The notes beneath the pieces were generated by a model. That model did not search any database. It worked only from the letters and a program-made list of their open reading frames with translations, and was not told the DNA's origin. A stretch of DNA of 10,704 nt from an uncultured Collinsella sp. (GTDB taxonomy: Bacteria > Actinomycetota > Coriobacteriia > Coriobacteriales > Coriobacteriaceae). A program made the translations under genes and the position numbers. Position 1 is the first letter of the stretch. Each line of letters begins with the position of its first letter. The stretch covers positions 1 to 10,704 of the forward strand of contig CAAECP010000065.1 in NCBI GenBank assembly GCA_900754385.1, given 5' to 3'. Shown one piece after another: positions 1 through 6,776 of this stretch.

Positions 1-93
1 CTGAGGCTGTTGCAATGAAAATGAGAATCAAGGAAGTGGATAAACCCCGCTCCCAACCGCCGAAGACACACGTAAGCGACATTGCCATGAGGG

Positions 94-99
94 TATAAT
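94..99 (+). promoter_or_regulatory. Candidate -10 box for the nfnAB operon
   Basis: A perfect TATAAT lies about 105 bases before the first start codon of the Nfn operon, on the correct strand. No convincing -35 hexamer is visible 16-18 bases upstream, so either an activator or another sigma preference may be involved. If it is used, transcription would begin near position 106 and leave a leader of about 100 nt. Nothing that looks like a gene is visible upstream of it in positions 1-93. Confidence 0.5.
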
Positions 100-145
100 T
101 TGCACCGTATGTCTGCACAACGCCTGTGCGCGTACGGTTTTACTC

Positions 146-186
146 GGGCTACCGTCCATTTCCGTGGAGGCACGGTTCGGCAGCCC
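146..186 (+). promoter_or_regulatory. Structured 5' leader hairpin before nfnA
   Basis: GGGCT (146-150) pairs with AGCCC (182-186), CCG (152-154) with CGG (178-180), and CCGTG (162-166) with CACGG (171-175) around a GAGG loop. The result is one long interrupted hairpin that ends five bases before the Shine-Dalgarno-like GAGAGGGG at 193-200. It has no U-tract, so it is not a simple terminator. I do not recognise it as a known riboswitch class. The pairing is seen in the sequence; a regulatory role is inferred. Confidence 0.4.
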
Positions 187-204
187 TAACAAGAGAGGGG
201 TTCT

Positions 205-1044
205 ATGTATAAGATCCTGGAGAAGACGCAGTTCTCGGAGAAGGTGTTCAAGTTCCGCATCGAGGCGCCCGCAATCGCCAAGCATGCGCACGCTGGACAG
301 TTCCTCATGGTTCGCGCCAACGAGACGGGCGAGCGCGTCCCGTTTACCCTGGCCGGCTGGAACGGTGACGAGGGCTGGGTCGAGTTCATCTTCATGGTGA
401 TCGGCAAGACCACCGAGATGCTTTCCACCTACGAGGCCGGCGAGTCGCTGCGCGACGTCGTGGGCCCGCTGGGCGTTCCCACCGAGATGGCCGAGGGCCC
501 CTGCGCCGTCATTGGCGGCGGCGTCGGCCTGGCAATTGCCTTCCCGGTCGCCAAGCACCTGGTCGAGACCGGCCACGAGGTGCACGCCATCATGGGCGCC
601 CGCACCAAGGACCTCCTGCTCATGGAGGACCAGTTCCGCGAGCTCCTCGACGAGGACCACATCCACATCACCACTGACGACGGCTCCTACGGCGAGCAGG
701 GCGTTGTCACCGCTCCGCTGGAGCGTCTGCTGCAGGACAAGGCCGTGAGCCAGGTCTTCTGCGTCGGCCCCGTTCCGATGATGAAGTTCTCGACCCTCAC
801 CGCCCAGAAGTACGACACCCCCATCACCGCGTCCCTCAACCCCATCATGGTTGACGGCACCGGCATGTGCGGCTGCTGCCGCGTCGAGGTGGGCGGCGTG
901 ACCAAGTTCGCTTGCGTCGACGGCCCTGACTTCGATGCCACCCTGGTCGACTGGGATGACCTTCGTGCCCGCCAGGCCGCTTACCGTTCCGAAGAGGGCG
1001 AGTCCCTCAAGGCCTATGAGGAAAAGAGCTGCGCATGCCACTAG
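205..1044 (+). CDS. nfnA: NfnA-type FAD/NAD-binding oxidoreductase subunit (sulfide/dihydroorotate dehydrogenase-like)
   Basis: This 279-residue protein is the small subunit of the NADH-dependent reduced ferredoxin:NADP+ oxidoreductase type. In that family it binds FAD, NAD(H) and one [2Fe-2S] cluster and acts in the cytoplasm with NfnB. An N-terminal ferredoxin-reductase FAD domain carries RVPFTL at residues 44-49, a nucleotide-binding turn GGGVGLA spans 104-110, and the cluster loop DGTGMCGCC lies at 217-225. C222, C225 and C237 are the expected cysteine ligands. In the Thermotoga homologue an aspartate is the fourth ligand, and D217 fits that role. C224 is an additional cysteine, and the protein ends in a Cys-Ala-Cys-His tail. 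The start follows GAGAGGGG at a spacing of four. It overlaps the next gene by 10 bp. A PyrK-like dihydroorotate dehydrogenase subunit is the main alternative, but no pyrD is adjacent and the gltA-like partner argues for Nfn. Confidence 0.85.
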   Translation: MYKILEKTQFSEKVFKFRIEAPAIAKHAHAGQFLMVRANETGERVPFTLAGWNGDEGWVEFIFMVIGKTTEMLSTYEAGESLRDVVGPLGVPTEMAEGPCAVIGGGVGLAIAFPVAKHLVETGHEVHAIMGARTKDLLLMEDQFRELLDEDHIHITTDDGSYGEQGVVTAPLERLLQDKAVSQVFCVGPVPMMKFSTLTAQKYDTPITASLNPIMVDGTGMCGCCRVEVGGVTKFACVDGPDFDATLVDWDDLRARQAAYRSEEGESLKAYEEKSCACH

Positions 1045-2444
1045 TTAACGGTCGTTTCGTTGCCGATATGAAGTCGCCCCGCACCCCCGATAACGAGGAG
1101 CCGGCTGCCGAGCGCGCCTGCGACTTCCGCCCCGTCGACAAGGGCTTCACCGAGGAGATGGCGCTGGCCGAGGCCGAGCGCTGCCTCAACTGCAAGAAGC
1201 CGTTCTGTGTTGAGGGCTGCCCCGTCAACATCAACATCCCCCGCTTTATCGAGCAGATCCGCGCGAAGGACTTCGGCGGCGCTCTCGATACCATCCGCGA
1301 GGACTCCATGCTTCCCGCCATCTGCGGCCGTGTCTGCCCGCAGGAGAACCAGTGCGAGGGCAAGTGCATCCGTGGTAAGAAGTCCGAGCCCGTGGCCATC
1401 GGCCAGCTCGAGCGCTTCCTGGGTGACCGCCCCGAGCTCGCCTCCACGCCCAAGATGGCCCCCAAGAACGGCAAGAAGGTCGCCGTCGTCGGCTCCGGCC
1501 CGTCCGGCATCACCTGCGCCGGCGAGCTCGCCCGTAACGGTTTTGACGTCACCGTCTTTGAGGCATTCTTCACCGGCGGCGGCGTGCTGGTCTACGGCAT
1601 CCCCGAGTTCCGTCTGCCCAAGGCGGTCGTCAAGCGCGAGATTGACGGCCTGGAGGACATGGGCGTCAAGTTTGAGTACAACTCCGTCGTGGGAAACATG
1701 GCCACGGCCGAGGAGCTGTTCGAGCAGGGCTTCGACGCCATCTACGTGGCGACCGGCGCTGGCCTGCCCAAGTTCCTCAACGTCCCCGGCGAGAACCTGC
1801 CCAACGTCTTCTTCGCGAACGAGTACCTCACCCGCGTGAACCTGATGAAGGCCAACAAGTTCCCCGAGTACGACACCCCCACCAAGCACGGCAAGAACGT
1901 CGTCGTCTTTGGCGGCGGCAATGTGGCTATGGACGCCGTCCGTACCGCCAAGCGTCTGGGCGCCGAGCACGCCATCATCGCTTACCGCCGTACCGAGGAC
2001 GAGATGCCCTGCCGTCGCGCCGAGCTGCACCACGCTAAGGCCGAGGGCGTCGAGGTTCTGCCGCTCGTCTCCCCGCTCGAGTTTGTCGCTGGCGAGGACG
2101 GCTCCGTATGCGCCGTCAAGGTCCAGAAGATGGAGCTCGGCGAGCCCGACGAGTCCGGCCGTCGTCGCCCGGTGCCCATCGAGGGCGCCATCGAGGAGAT
2201 TCCCTGCGATGTCGCGATCTCGGCTATCGGCACCAACGCCAACCCCTTCGCAAAGAAGATCGGTGGCAAGATGGAGCTCAACAAGTGGGGCTACATCGTC
2301 GCCGACGAGGAGACCGGCCAGACCACCGATCCCCGCATCTGGGCCGGCGGCGACATCGTCACCGGTGCCGCTACGGTCATTCTGGCGATGGGCGCCGGCA
2401 AGAAGGCCGCTGCCTCCATCACCAAGAGCCTGCTGGGCGAGTAA
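1035..2444 (+). CDS. nfnB: NfnB / NADPH-dependent glutamate synthase small-subunit-like flavoprotein (often annotated gltA)
   Basis: The product is 469 residues, the usual length of the GltD/NfnB family. The N-terminal domain has two cysteine motifs for two [4Fe-4S] clusters: C50, C53, C58, C62 and C97, C101, C107, C111. A dinucleotide fold follows with GSGPSG at 153-158 (FAD), a second Rossmann fold GGGNVAMD at 293-300 (NADPH), and the C-terminal FAD contact AGGD at 437-440. In Nfn, this subunit holds the bifurcating FAD and couples NADPH to both ferredoxin and, through NfnA, NAD+. No glutamate synthase large subunit lies next to it, so an Nfn role is preferred over GOGAT. The start codon lies inside the end of nfnA, with GAGGAAAAGAG just upstream; an internal methionine at residue 12 is an alternative start. 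The two genes are almost certainly translationally coupled. Confidence 0.88.
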   Translation: MPLVNGRFVADMKSPRTPDNEEPAAERACDFRPVDKGFTEEMALAEAERCLNCKKPFCVEGCPVNINIPRFIEQIRAKDFGGALDTIREDSMLPAICGRVCPQENQCEGKCIRGKKSEPVAIGQLERFLGDRPELASTPKMAPKNGKKVAVVGSGPSGITCAGELARNGFDVTVFEAFFTGGGVLVYGIPEFRLPKAVVKREIDGLEDMGVKFEYNSVVGNMATAEELFEQGFDAIYVATGAGLPKFLNVPGENLPNVFFANEYLTRVNLMKANKFPEYDTPTKHGKNVVVFGGGNVAMDAVRTAKRLGAEHAIIAYRRTEDEMPCRRAELHHAKAEGVEVLPLVSPLEFVAGEDGSVCAVKVQKMELGEPDESGRRRPVPIEGAIEEIPCDVAISAIGTNANPFAKKIGGKMELNKWGYIVADEETGQTTDPRIWAGGDIVTGAATVILAMGAGKKAAASITKSLLGE

Positions 2445-2472
2445 TCACCTACAGCGCTAACCACCAAACGGC

Positions 2473-2510
2473 AAAGTCCCCATCGAGCACACGCCCGGCG
2501 GGGACTTTTT
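2473..2510 (+). terminator. Rho-independent terminator after nfnAB
   Basis: AAAGTCCCC (2473-2481) pairs perfectly with GGGGACTTT (2500-2508) around an 18-nt loop, and a run of five T follows at 2506-2510. It begins 28 bases after the nfnB stop codon and is in the correct orientation to end that operon. Confidence 0.8.
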
Positions 2511-2522
2511 CTATGCCGGCCG

Positions 2523-2566
2523 CCCGACCACCACGATGGGGACAGGCACCTTTGTAGTGGTTGGGG
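2523..2566. repeat. GGGGACAG-family hairpin, left flank of the convergent intergenic element
   Basis: Imperfect arms at 2523-2536 and 2553-2566, rich in CCACCAC / GTAGTGG, enclose GGGGACAGGCACC (2538-2550). In reverse complement this hairpin closely matches the one at 2870-2910, including an identical 13-base core. The two copies therefore form an inverted pair around the array at 2597-2812. The 472-bp gap 2445-2916 has no plausible gene. It holds the nfn terminator, this hairpin, the alternating-site array and the right-hand hairpin. Confidence 0.65.
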
Positions 2567-2596
2567 GCCTGGTCGGCAAACCAATTCCGGCGTTTG

Positions 2597-2812
2597 TCTC
2601 AATCTGTAACAGTTAGGCCCTGTTGAGCATCGTAGTTGTTACAGATCGAGATATTGCGCCAGCCGCCTCCGCTTTATCTCAATCTGTAACAGCTAGAGGC
2701 CAAATATGCCGCCTGGTGTTACAGATCAAGACGTTGGGCTGACGGCCGGACGGTTCATCTAAATCTGTAACAGTTAGAGCCATTTTCGCTGGCTTGGTGT
2801 TACAGATCGAGA
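2597..2812. repeat. Array of six alternating inverted TGTTACAGAT-core sites, three ~80-bp units
   Basis: Six 15-bp sites begin at 2597, 2637, 2677, 2717, 2758 and 2798, spaced 40, 40, 40, 41 and 40 bp. The first, third and fifth read ATCTGTAACA and the others read its complement TGTTACAGAT. That 10-bp core is identical in all six, and the outer five bases vary slightly (for example TCTCA, TCGAGA-type ends). Each unit is an inverted repeat with a 25-nt loop that starts GTTAG or GCTAG. The second and third loops contain a smaller inner stem, such as AGCCA / TGGCT at 2778-2782 and 2790-2794. The intervening 25-26 bp differ from one another except for faint shared words. No protein is encoded. 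Function unknown; protein-binding array, MITE-like element or structured RNA are all possible. Confidence 0.8.
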
Positions 2813-2869
2813 TTTTGCAAAAGCCGAGGATAGACACTGCCGCCAAGGCCTTCCCCTCGGCCTAAAACA

Positions 2870-2910
2870 AAAACCACCACAAAGGTGCCTGTCCCCTTTG
2901 TGGTGGTTTT
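2870..2910 (-). terminator. Perfect 16-bp hairpin terminator after the cytidylate-kinase-like gene; also a GGGGACAG repeat copy
   Basis: AAAACCACCACAAAGG (2870-2885) pairs with CCTTTGTGGTGGTTTT (2895-2910) without a mismatch, leaving the nine-base loop TGCCTGTCC. On the minus strand it starts seven bases after the stop codon of the gene at 2917-3540 and runs into TTTTTGTTTT, so it should act as a rho-independent terminator. On the plus strand four T follow the stem, so it could also work weakly in the other direction. Its GGTGCCTGTCCCC centre is the inverted counterpart of the hairpin at 2523-2566. Confidence 0.8.
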
Positions 2911-2916
2911 GATCGG

Positions 2917-3540
2917 TTAGCCTTCGAGCTGGGCCACTTTGTAGCGGTAGGCAGCGGCGATAACGTCCTTGCAGCCCTCGCGGCCCAGCTTGGCGCGGTT
3001 GACGACGATATCCTTGCCGCTCGTCATCTTCCACTTTCCGGCGCTATAGCGCTTATAGAACGCCTCGCGCGCCTTCTGCTGCTGCTTGACCAGCTTGGCG
3101 CCTTTCTTTTTATTAAGGCCACGCTTCTTGCGCACGATCTCGACGCGGTCCTCAAAGGGTGCGGTCACCAGCACGGCAATGTGATTGGGGTTGTTGCGCA
3201 GCAGGTAATCGGACAGACGGCCTTCGATAATGCAGCTCTCGGTCTCGCCCAGATCCAAAATCACCTGGCTCATCTTCTGGAACAACTTATCCGAGTACGA
3301 ACGCGCATCGTAGCGGTCGGGCAGAAACGCCATGTTCTCCACGGCCAGGCGCTCGTCGTAGGCGGCCATCTTGTCGAGCGACTCGCCCGCACGCAGCGAC
3401 GCGCGCACCAGCAGCTCGTTGTCATACAGCGGAATCCCCAGCTCATTGGCGAGGATACGACCGATCTCGTGGCCCTCGGCGCCAAAGTCGCGCGCGATGG
3501 TAATGACCACAGGACTCTTCTTGTTCACCAGATCGCTCAT
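2917..3540 (-). CDS. Cytidylate kinase-like family protein
   Basis: The 207-residue product matches the pattern of the cytidylate-kinase-like family (Pfam Cytidylate_kin2 type). ITIARDFGAEGHEIG at residues 13-27 sits where a P-loop would be. ELGIPLYDNELL follows at 33-44, and IIEGRLSDYLL at 104-114 corresponds to the family's conserved Gly-Arg strand. A strongly basic stretch lies at residues 137-170 (R137-KKRG, KKKGAK). This is not the essential CMP kinase itself, whose P-loop and operon context differ; members of this family are common in gut actinobacteria and clostridia, and their substrate is generally not established. The start is supported by AAGGA about six bases upstream. The gene stands alone, 171 bp downstream of the ABC operon and just before a strong terminator. 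Confidence 0.8.
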   Translation of the reverse strand: MSDLVNKKSPVVITIARDFGAEGHEIGRILANELGIPLYDNELLVRASLRAGESLDKMAAYDERLAVENMAFLPDRYDARSYSDKLFQKMSQVILDLGETESCIIEGRLSDYLLRNNPNHIAVLVTAPFEDRVEIVRKKRGLNKKKGAKLVKQQQKAREAFYKRYSAGKWKMTSGKDIVVNRAKLGREGCKDVIAAAYRYKVAQLEG

Positions 3541-3614
3541 CGCGATTCCTTTCTAGCAAATGAGAAATAGGCGATTCCTGATTCCCATTTTGTCACTTAC
3601 GACCGTCCTGGTTT

Positions 3615-3702
3615 CCCAAGTGCGGCAGATTGCCCCGAAAGAGGAGCGCCGCGTACTAAATGTACGCAAGCGACGATTGAGGGGCAAGGTGCCGTGCTTG
3701 GG
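3615..3702. repeat. 88-nt two-tier hairpin element downstream of the ABC operon
   Basis: The 22-nt arms 3615-3636 and 3681-3702 pair at 20 of 22 positions, two of them as G-U. The arms read CCCAAGTGCGGCA... and ...TGCCGTGCTTGGG. Inside, GCGTAC (3651-3656) and GTACGC (3662-3667) form a second perfect stem around TAAAT. It begins ten bases past the last permease stop codon, but no U-run follows on the minus strand, so it is not a standard terminator. The rest of the gap 3541-3711 shows only the ribosome binding site of the next gene. It could be a dispersed repeat or a structured RNA; I cannot tell which from one copy. Confidence 0.6.
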
Positions 3703-3711
3703 GAAGCAGGG

Positions 3712-4350
3712 CTACGCTGCCACCATTCGCCTCTGATATGCGCGAACCAGCAGCGAGATGCCAAAGTTGAGCACAAAGTACATCGCAAACACCAGGCCGT
3801 AGAGCATAAGCACCTGCGACAGGTCGATCGCGTGGGCCATCACGACGTTTGCCGTGTACATGAGCTCGGCCACGTTAATGCCCGAAAGATACGAGCTGTC
3901 CTTGATGACCGTCGTGCACTGGCTAAACAGCGCCGGAATGATCGTCTTAAACGTCTGCGGCAGAATGATGTAGCGCATGGTGGCAAAGAAGCCGAAGCCC
4001 TGGCTCTGCGCCGCCTCAAACTGGCCACGCGGAATCGAGTTGAGGCCGCCGCGCACAATCTCGGCCATAACAGCGCTGGTAAACAGCGTAAAGGCGATGG
4101 TCGAAATCACAATGTCCAAACCCTGCACCGTAAAGTAGATAAACAGAATCCACAGCAGGTTTGGCGTGCAACGGAACAGCTCGATATAGGCGCTCACCAA
4201 AATACGGAACGGGCGGGGCGCATAGCTTTTAACAAGCGCCAGCACCGTGCCAAAGATGAGCGAGAAAAAGATCGACAGCGCCGAGATCTCGATCGTCTTA
4301 ACAAAGCCGCCCCAAATGTAGAGCAGGTTGGTCGCGTTGAAGATTTCCAT
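3712..4350 (-). CDS. Polar amino acid ABC transporter permease (second permease)
   Basis: This is a 212-residue membrane protein of the His/Glu/Gln/Arg/opine permease family. Hydrophobic segments are visible near residues 19-40, 51-75, 80-96 and 180-203. The cytoplasmic EAA loop that contacts the ATPase reads SIPRGQFEAAQSQG at 105-118, and the family signature AYIELFRCTPNLLW lies at 54-67. It probably pairs with the permease encoded just upstream to form a heterodimeric channel for an amino acid. AGAGGAGG at 4359-4366, inside the last codons of that upstream gene, is its ribosome binding site, and only three bases separate the stop and start codons. It is the last gene of the transporter operon. 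Confidence 0.9.
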   Translation of the reverse strand: MEIFNATNLLYIWGGFVKTIEISALSIFFSLIFGTVLALVKSYAPRPFRILVSAYIELFRCTPNLLWILFIYFTVQGLDIVISTIAFTLFTSAVMAEIVRGGLNSIPRGQFEAAQSQGFGFFATMRYIILPQTFKTIIPALFSQCTTVIKDSSYLSGINVAELMYTANVVMAHAIDLSQVLMLYGLVFAMYFVLNFGISLLVRAYQRRMVAA

Positions 4351-4353
4351 GCG

Positions 4354-5100
4354 CTAGGCCTCCTCTACATTGTCGAGCCCCAGCTCGGCCAGGCTCACGC
4401 CGCGCGGACGCTCCTTGGAGCGGCGCTCGAGCCACTGCACCAGCATGGCGAGCGGAAAGCAGATGATGAAGTACATAAGGCAGCAGACGATGTATCCCTG
4501 CAGGTAACCGTACAGGCTCACAAAGTTGTCGGAACGGTACATAAGGTCGCCGCCGGCCACAAGCGCCAGCACCGACGTGTTCTTGACCAGGTTGAGCGCC
4601 TGGTTACACAGCGGCGGCAGAATGATCTTGAACGTCTGGGGCAGCACGATGTACCAGTAGGCCTGCGCACGGGTAAAGCCCTGGCTCTGGGCCGCCTCCA
4701 TCTGACCGCGCGGAACCGCCTCGATACCAGTGCGGATGACCTCCGAAATGTAGGCAGCGTGATACAGGCCCACGCCCAAGAAGCCCAGCACGAACGGCGC
4801 GATACGCACCGGCTGATCGGCACCGGTTATGGCCTGCAAAAACTGCGGACCGGCCATGTACATAAAGAGCACCTGTACGGGCAACGGGGTGTTCTGGTAA
4901 AACTCCACGTACACGCGGCTTATGGCGCGCAGCACGCGCGAGCGAGTGGTAGAGAACACGCCCAGCAGCGTGCCCAGCACCAGCGACAGCAGCAGTCCGG
5001 CAACGACCACCTGTAGCGTCACGCCAAAGCCCTCCCAGAAGGGCCCCATATTCTGGAATGTCGTCGACCAACGGTCGGCGTCAAATAATCCTTCGAGCAT
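4354..5100 (-). CDS. Polar amino acid ABC transporter permease (first permease)
   Basis: The 248-residue product is an integral membrane subunit of an amino acid importer. It carries the family signature RVYVEFYQNTPLPVQ at about residues 62-76 and the EAA loop PRGQMEAAQSQG at 130-141. Several hydrophobic stretches surround them, and the tail after about residue 225 is charged. A longer reading frame begins at 5133, but it would overlap the receptor gene. The ATG at 5100 is preferred because AAGGAA (5105-5110) lies four bases upstream and a 25-bp gap to the receptor stop codon remains. The substrate cannot be read from the sequence; glutamate, glutamine or aspartate are typical for this subfamily. 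Confidence 0.9.
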   Translation of the reverse strand: MLEGLFDADRWSTTFQNMGPFWEGFGVTLQVVVAGLLLSLVLGTLLGVFSTTRSRVLRAISRVYVEFYQNTPLPVQVLFMYMAGPQFLQAITGADQPVRIAPFVLGFLGVGLYHAAYISEVIRTGIEAVPRGQMEAAQSQGFTRAQAYWYIVLPQTFKIILPPLCNQALNLVKNTSVLALVAGGDLMYRSDNFVSLYGYLQGYIVCCLMYFIICFPLAMLVQWLERRSKERPRGVSLAELGLDNVEEA

Positions 5101-5125
5101 TTGATTCCTTCCTTGGACGATGCGC

Positions 5126-6001
5126 CTATACAAGACCCCAGGTCTTGACCTCTTGGTCGAGCCAGCCGTCGGCCAGGCGATCGCAAATCACCTGATCGAC
5201 CACGGCCGAAAGGTCGCAGCCCTTCTTGGTCGCCACGCCGTAGCCCTGCTCGCCAAACTTGACCTCGGGCTGCAGCAGCTCAACGGTCTCGTTCATGTAA
5301 CCGGCCAGCGTGGAGCGGTCCATGGCAAAAACGTCGATATTGCCGGCATCGAGCGAACTCTTGATGATGGGGTAGCCGCTAAAGGCCCTAAACTCGGGCT
5401 TACAGCTAAAGCCGTTGTCCTTGATCATCTGCTCGATCAGGCTCTGCGTGGTAGCGCCCTGGCTCACACCGATGACCTTGCCGTCCAAGTCCTCAATCGA
5501 GGTAAAGCCCGAACGCTTCTTGACCATGAGTCCCACGTAGTCGGTGCGGTACGGCGTCGAGAAATCCCAGCTCTTCTTGCGCTCGTCGGTGATGGTGTAG
5601 GTCGCCGCGACCACGTCAAGCTGGCCGTTATCGATCAGCGGGCCGCGCGTCTTGGGCGTTACGTCGGTAAACTCGACGAGCTCCTGGGCACGGGCATCCT
5701 TGTAGCTCACGCCAAAGACGGCAGCGGCGATCTGGTAACACAAATCGACTTCCATGCCCTCAAAGCGGCCCTTGGCGGTGTCGTAATAGCCATAGCCGGG
5801 AACGTCCTTCTTAACGCCGGCATTCAGATGGCCACGCGACTTGATGGCCGCAAGCTTGGACCCCTTGTCGGAACCCTCGCCGCCGGCGGAGTTGCCGCAA
5901 CCGGTAAGCGCGGTCCCCGTCAGCGCGAGCATGCCGGCGCCCGCCAGCTGCAAAAAGTGGCGGCGCGACACGGCCGCCCTCGTCATATCCGTCATGTCCA
6001 T
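5126..6001 (-). CDS. Amino acid ABC transporter substrate-binding lipoprotein with a Tat-like signal
   Basis: From the ATG at 6001 the product is 291 residues. The signal region has twin arginines in SRRHFLQLAG (S12, R13, R14), a hydrophobic stretch, then the lipobox LTGC with C35 as the lipidated residue. It should therefore be exported folded by the Tat route and anchored to the outer face of the membrane. The mature part is a type-3 periplasmic binding protein fold, with FEGMEVDLCYQIAAAV near 80-95 and TDERKKSWDFSTPY at 138-151, where the family binds the amino acid alpha-carboxyl and amino groups. The frame opens farther upstream at 6043, but that start would lie inside the ATPase gene and add 14 residues before the signal, so 6001 is preferred. 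M3 or M6 remain possible starts. It lies eight bases after the ATPase stop codon. Confidence 0.9.
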   Translation of the reverse strand: MDMTDMTRAAVSRRHFLQLAGAGMLALTGTALTGCGNSAGGEGSDKGSKLAAIKSRGHLNAGVKKDVPGYGYYDTAKGRFEGMEVDLCYQIAAAVFGVSYKDARAQELVEFTDVTPKTRGPLIDNGQLDVVAATYTITDERKKSWDFSTPYRTDYVGLMVKKRSGFTSIEDLDGKVIGVSQGATTQSLIEQMIKDNGFSCKPEFRAFSGYPIIKSSLDAGNIDVFAMDRSTLAGYMNETVELLQPEVKFGEQGYGVATKKGCDLSAVVDQVICDRLADGWLDQEVKTWGLV

Positions 6002-6009
6002 CACCGCGC

Positions 6010-6741
6010 CTAGTGCAGAATCTTGGACAGGAACTCGCGGCAACGCGGGTTCTCGGGGTTATCGAAGAAGTGCTCGGGCGTACCCTCCTCCAGGATGCGG
6101 CCGTCCTCCATAAAGATGACGCGGTCGGCCACCTGGCGCGCAAAGCCCATCTCGTGCGTCACGCAGATCATGGTGATGTCCTCCTGCGCGAGCTCAATCA
6201 TAACATCCAGAACCTCCTGGACCATTTCGGGGTCGAGCGCCGAGGTCGGCTCGTCAAACAGGATGATGGGCTGCTTAGTGCACAGGGCACGGGCGATGGC
6301 GATGCGCTGCTGCTGACCGCCCGAGAGGTTCTGCGGATACTCGCCGGCCTTATGCGCCATGCCAACACGCTTGAGCGCGGCGATGGCGATCTCGGTCGCC
6401 TCCTCCTTGCTCTTCTTTTGCAGCTTGATGGGCGCGAGCGTCAGGTTGCCCAGCACCGTCATGTTGGGATACAGGTTGAACTGCTGAAACACCATGGAGC
6501 TGTACTTGCGAGCCATCTCCAGGTGGTTCTTTTTGGTGAGCGGCGTACCGTCGATGACGACCTCGCCCGACGTGGGCTCCTCCAGATAATCGACGCAACG
6601 GATGAGCGTCGACTTACCCGAGCCGGAAGGCCCGATCATTACGAGCTTCTCGCCGCGCTTGACGGTGAGATTGATATCTTTGAGCACATGCAGGTCGCCA
6701 AAGTACTTGTTGAGATGCTTGATCTCGATCATGTCTGCCAT
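6010..6741 (-). CDS. Polar amino acid ABC transporter ATP-binding protein (GlnQ-like)
   Basis: This 243-residue protein is the energising subunit of the importer and acts on the cytoplasmic face. All ABC motifs are intact: Walker [10 protein letters not shown] at 37-45, Q-loop FQQFNLYP at 85-92, signature LSGGQQQR at 139-146, Walker B ILFDEP at 160-165, D-loop SALD at 167-170 and the switch histidine H196. Length and motif spacing match GlnQ/GltL/ArtP-type proteins. The ATG at 6741 has AGGGA five bases upstream; an ATG three codons later is an alternative. It is the first gene of the four-gene operon, which is unusual only in placing the receptor between ATPase and permeases. Confidence 0.94.
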   Translation of the reverse strand: MADMIEIKHLNKYFGDLHVLKDINLTVKRGEKLVMIGPSGSGKSTLIRCVDYLEEPTSGEVVIDGTPLTKKNHLEMARKYSSMVFQQFNLYPNMTVLGNLTLAPIKLQKKSKEEATEIAIAALKRVGMAHKAGEYPQNLSGGQQQRIAIARALCTKQPIILFDEPTSALDPEMVQEVLDVMIELAQEDITMICVTHEMGFARQVADRVIFMEDGRILEEGTPEHFFDNPENPRCREFLSKILH

Positions 6742-6776
6742 GAATGTCCCTTCCCTGCGTTTACACGAGTTGAACT

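Noticed and set aside
28..1041. A 337-codon open frame on the minus strand opposite nfnA, and a 330-codon one at 1041-2033 opposite nfnB
   Set aside because: Both lie antisense to clearly conserved genes; their composition (Gly/Ala/Val/Leu/His/Asp-rich) reflects the codon bias of the real frame, and no family motif appears.
2597..2812. CRISPR array
   Set aside because: Interval lengths are regular, but the repeats alternate in orientation, are only 15 bp, and the intervals share sequence words; no cas gene is nearby.
3542..3579. Direct repeat GCGATTCCT at 3542-3550 and 3571-3579
   Set aside because: Nine bases only; one copy is the ribosome binding region of the kinase-like gene. Too short to call an element.
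3597..3788. A 63-codon minus-strand frame spanning the 88-nt hairpin
   Set aside because: It reads through the hairpin element and out of frame into the permease gene; no ribosome binding site or family resemblance.
3694..5016. A 440-codon plus-strand frame opposite the two permeases, and similar long frames opposite the receptor, ATPase and foldase genes
   Set aside because: They are mirror images of GC-rich coding sequence. Their Arg/His/Gln/Leu-rich translations resemble no protein family, and the minus-strand products have full motifs.
5101..5133. Upstream start for the first permease at 5133, and similar upstream starts for the receptor (6043), YqeY (7449, TTG) and foldase (8817)
   Set aside because: Each adds residues with no family match and overlaps a neighbouring gene or repeat, or lacks a ribosome binding site; the chosen starts have better upstream signals or fit the signal peptide.
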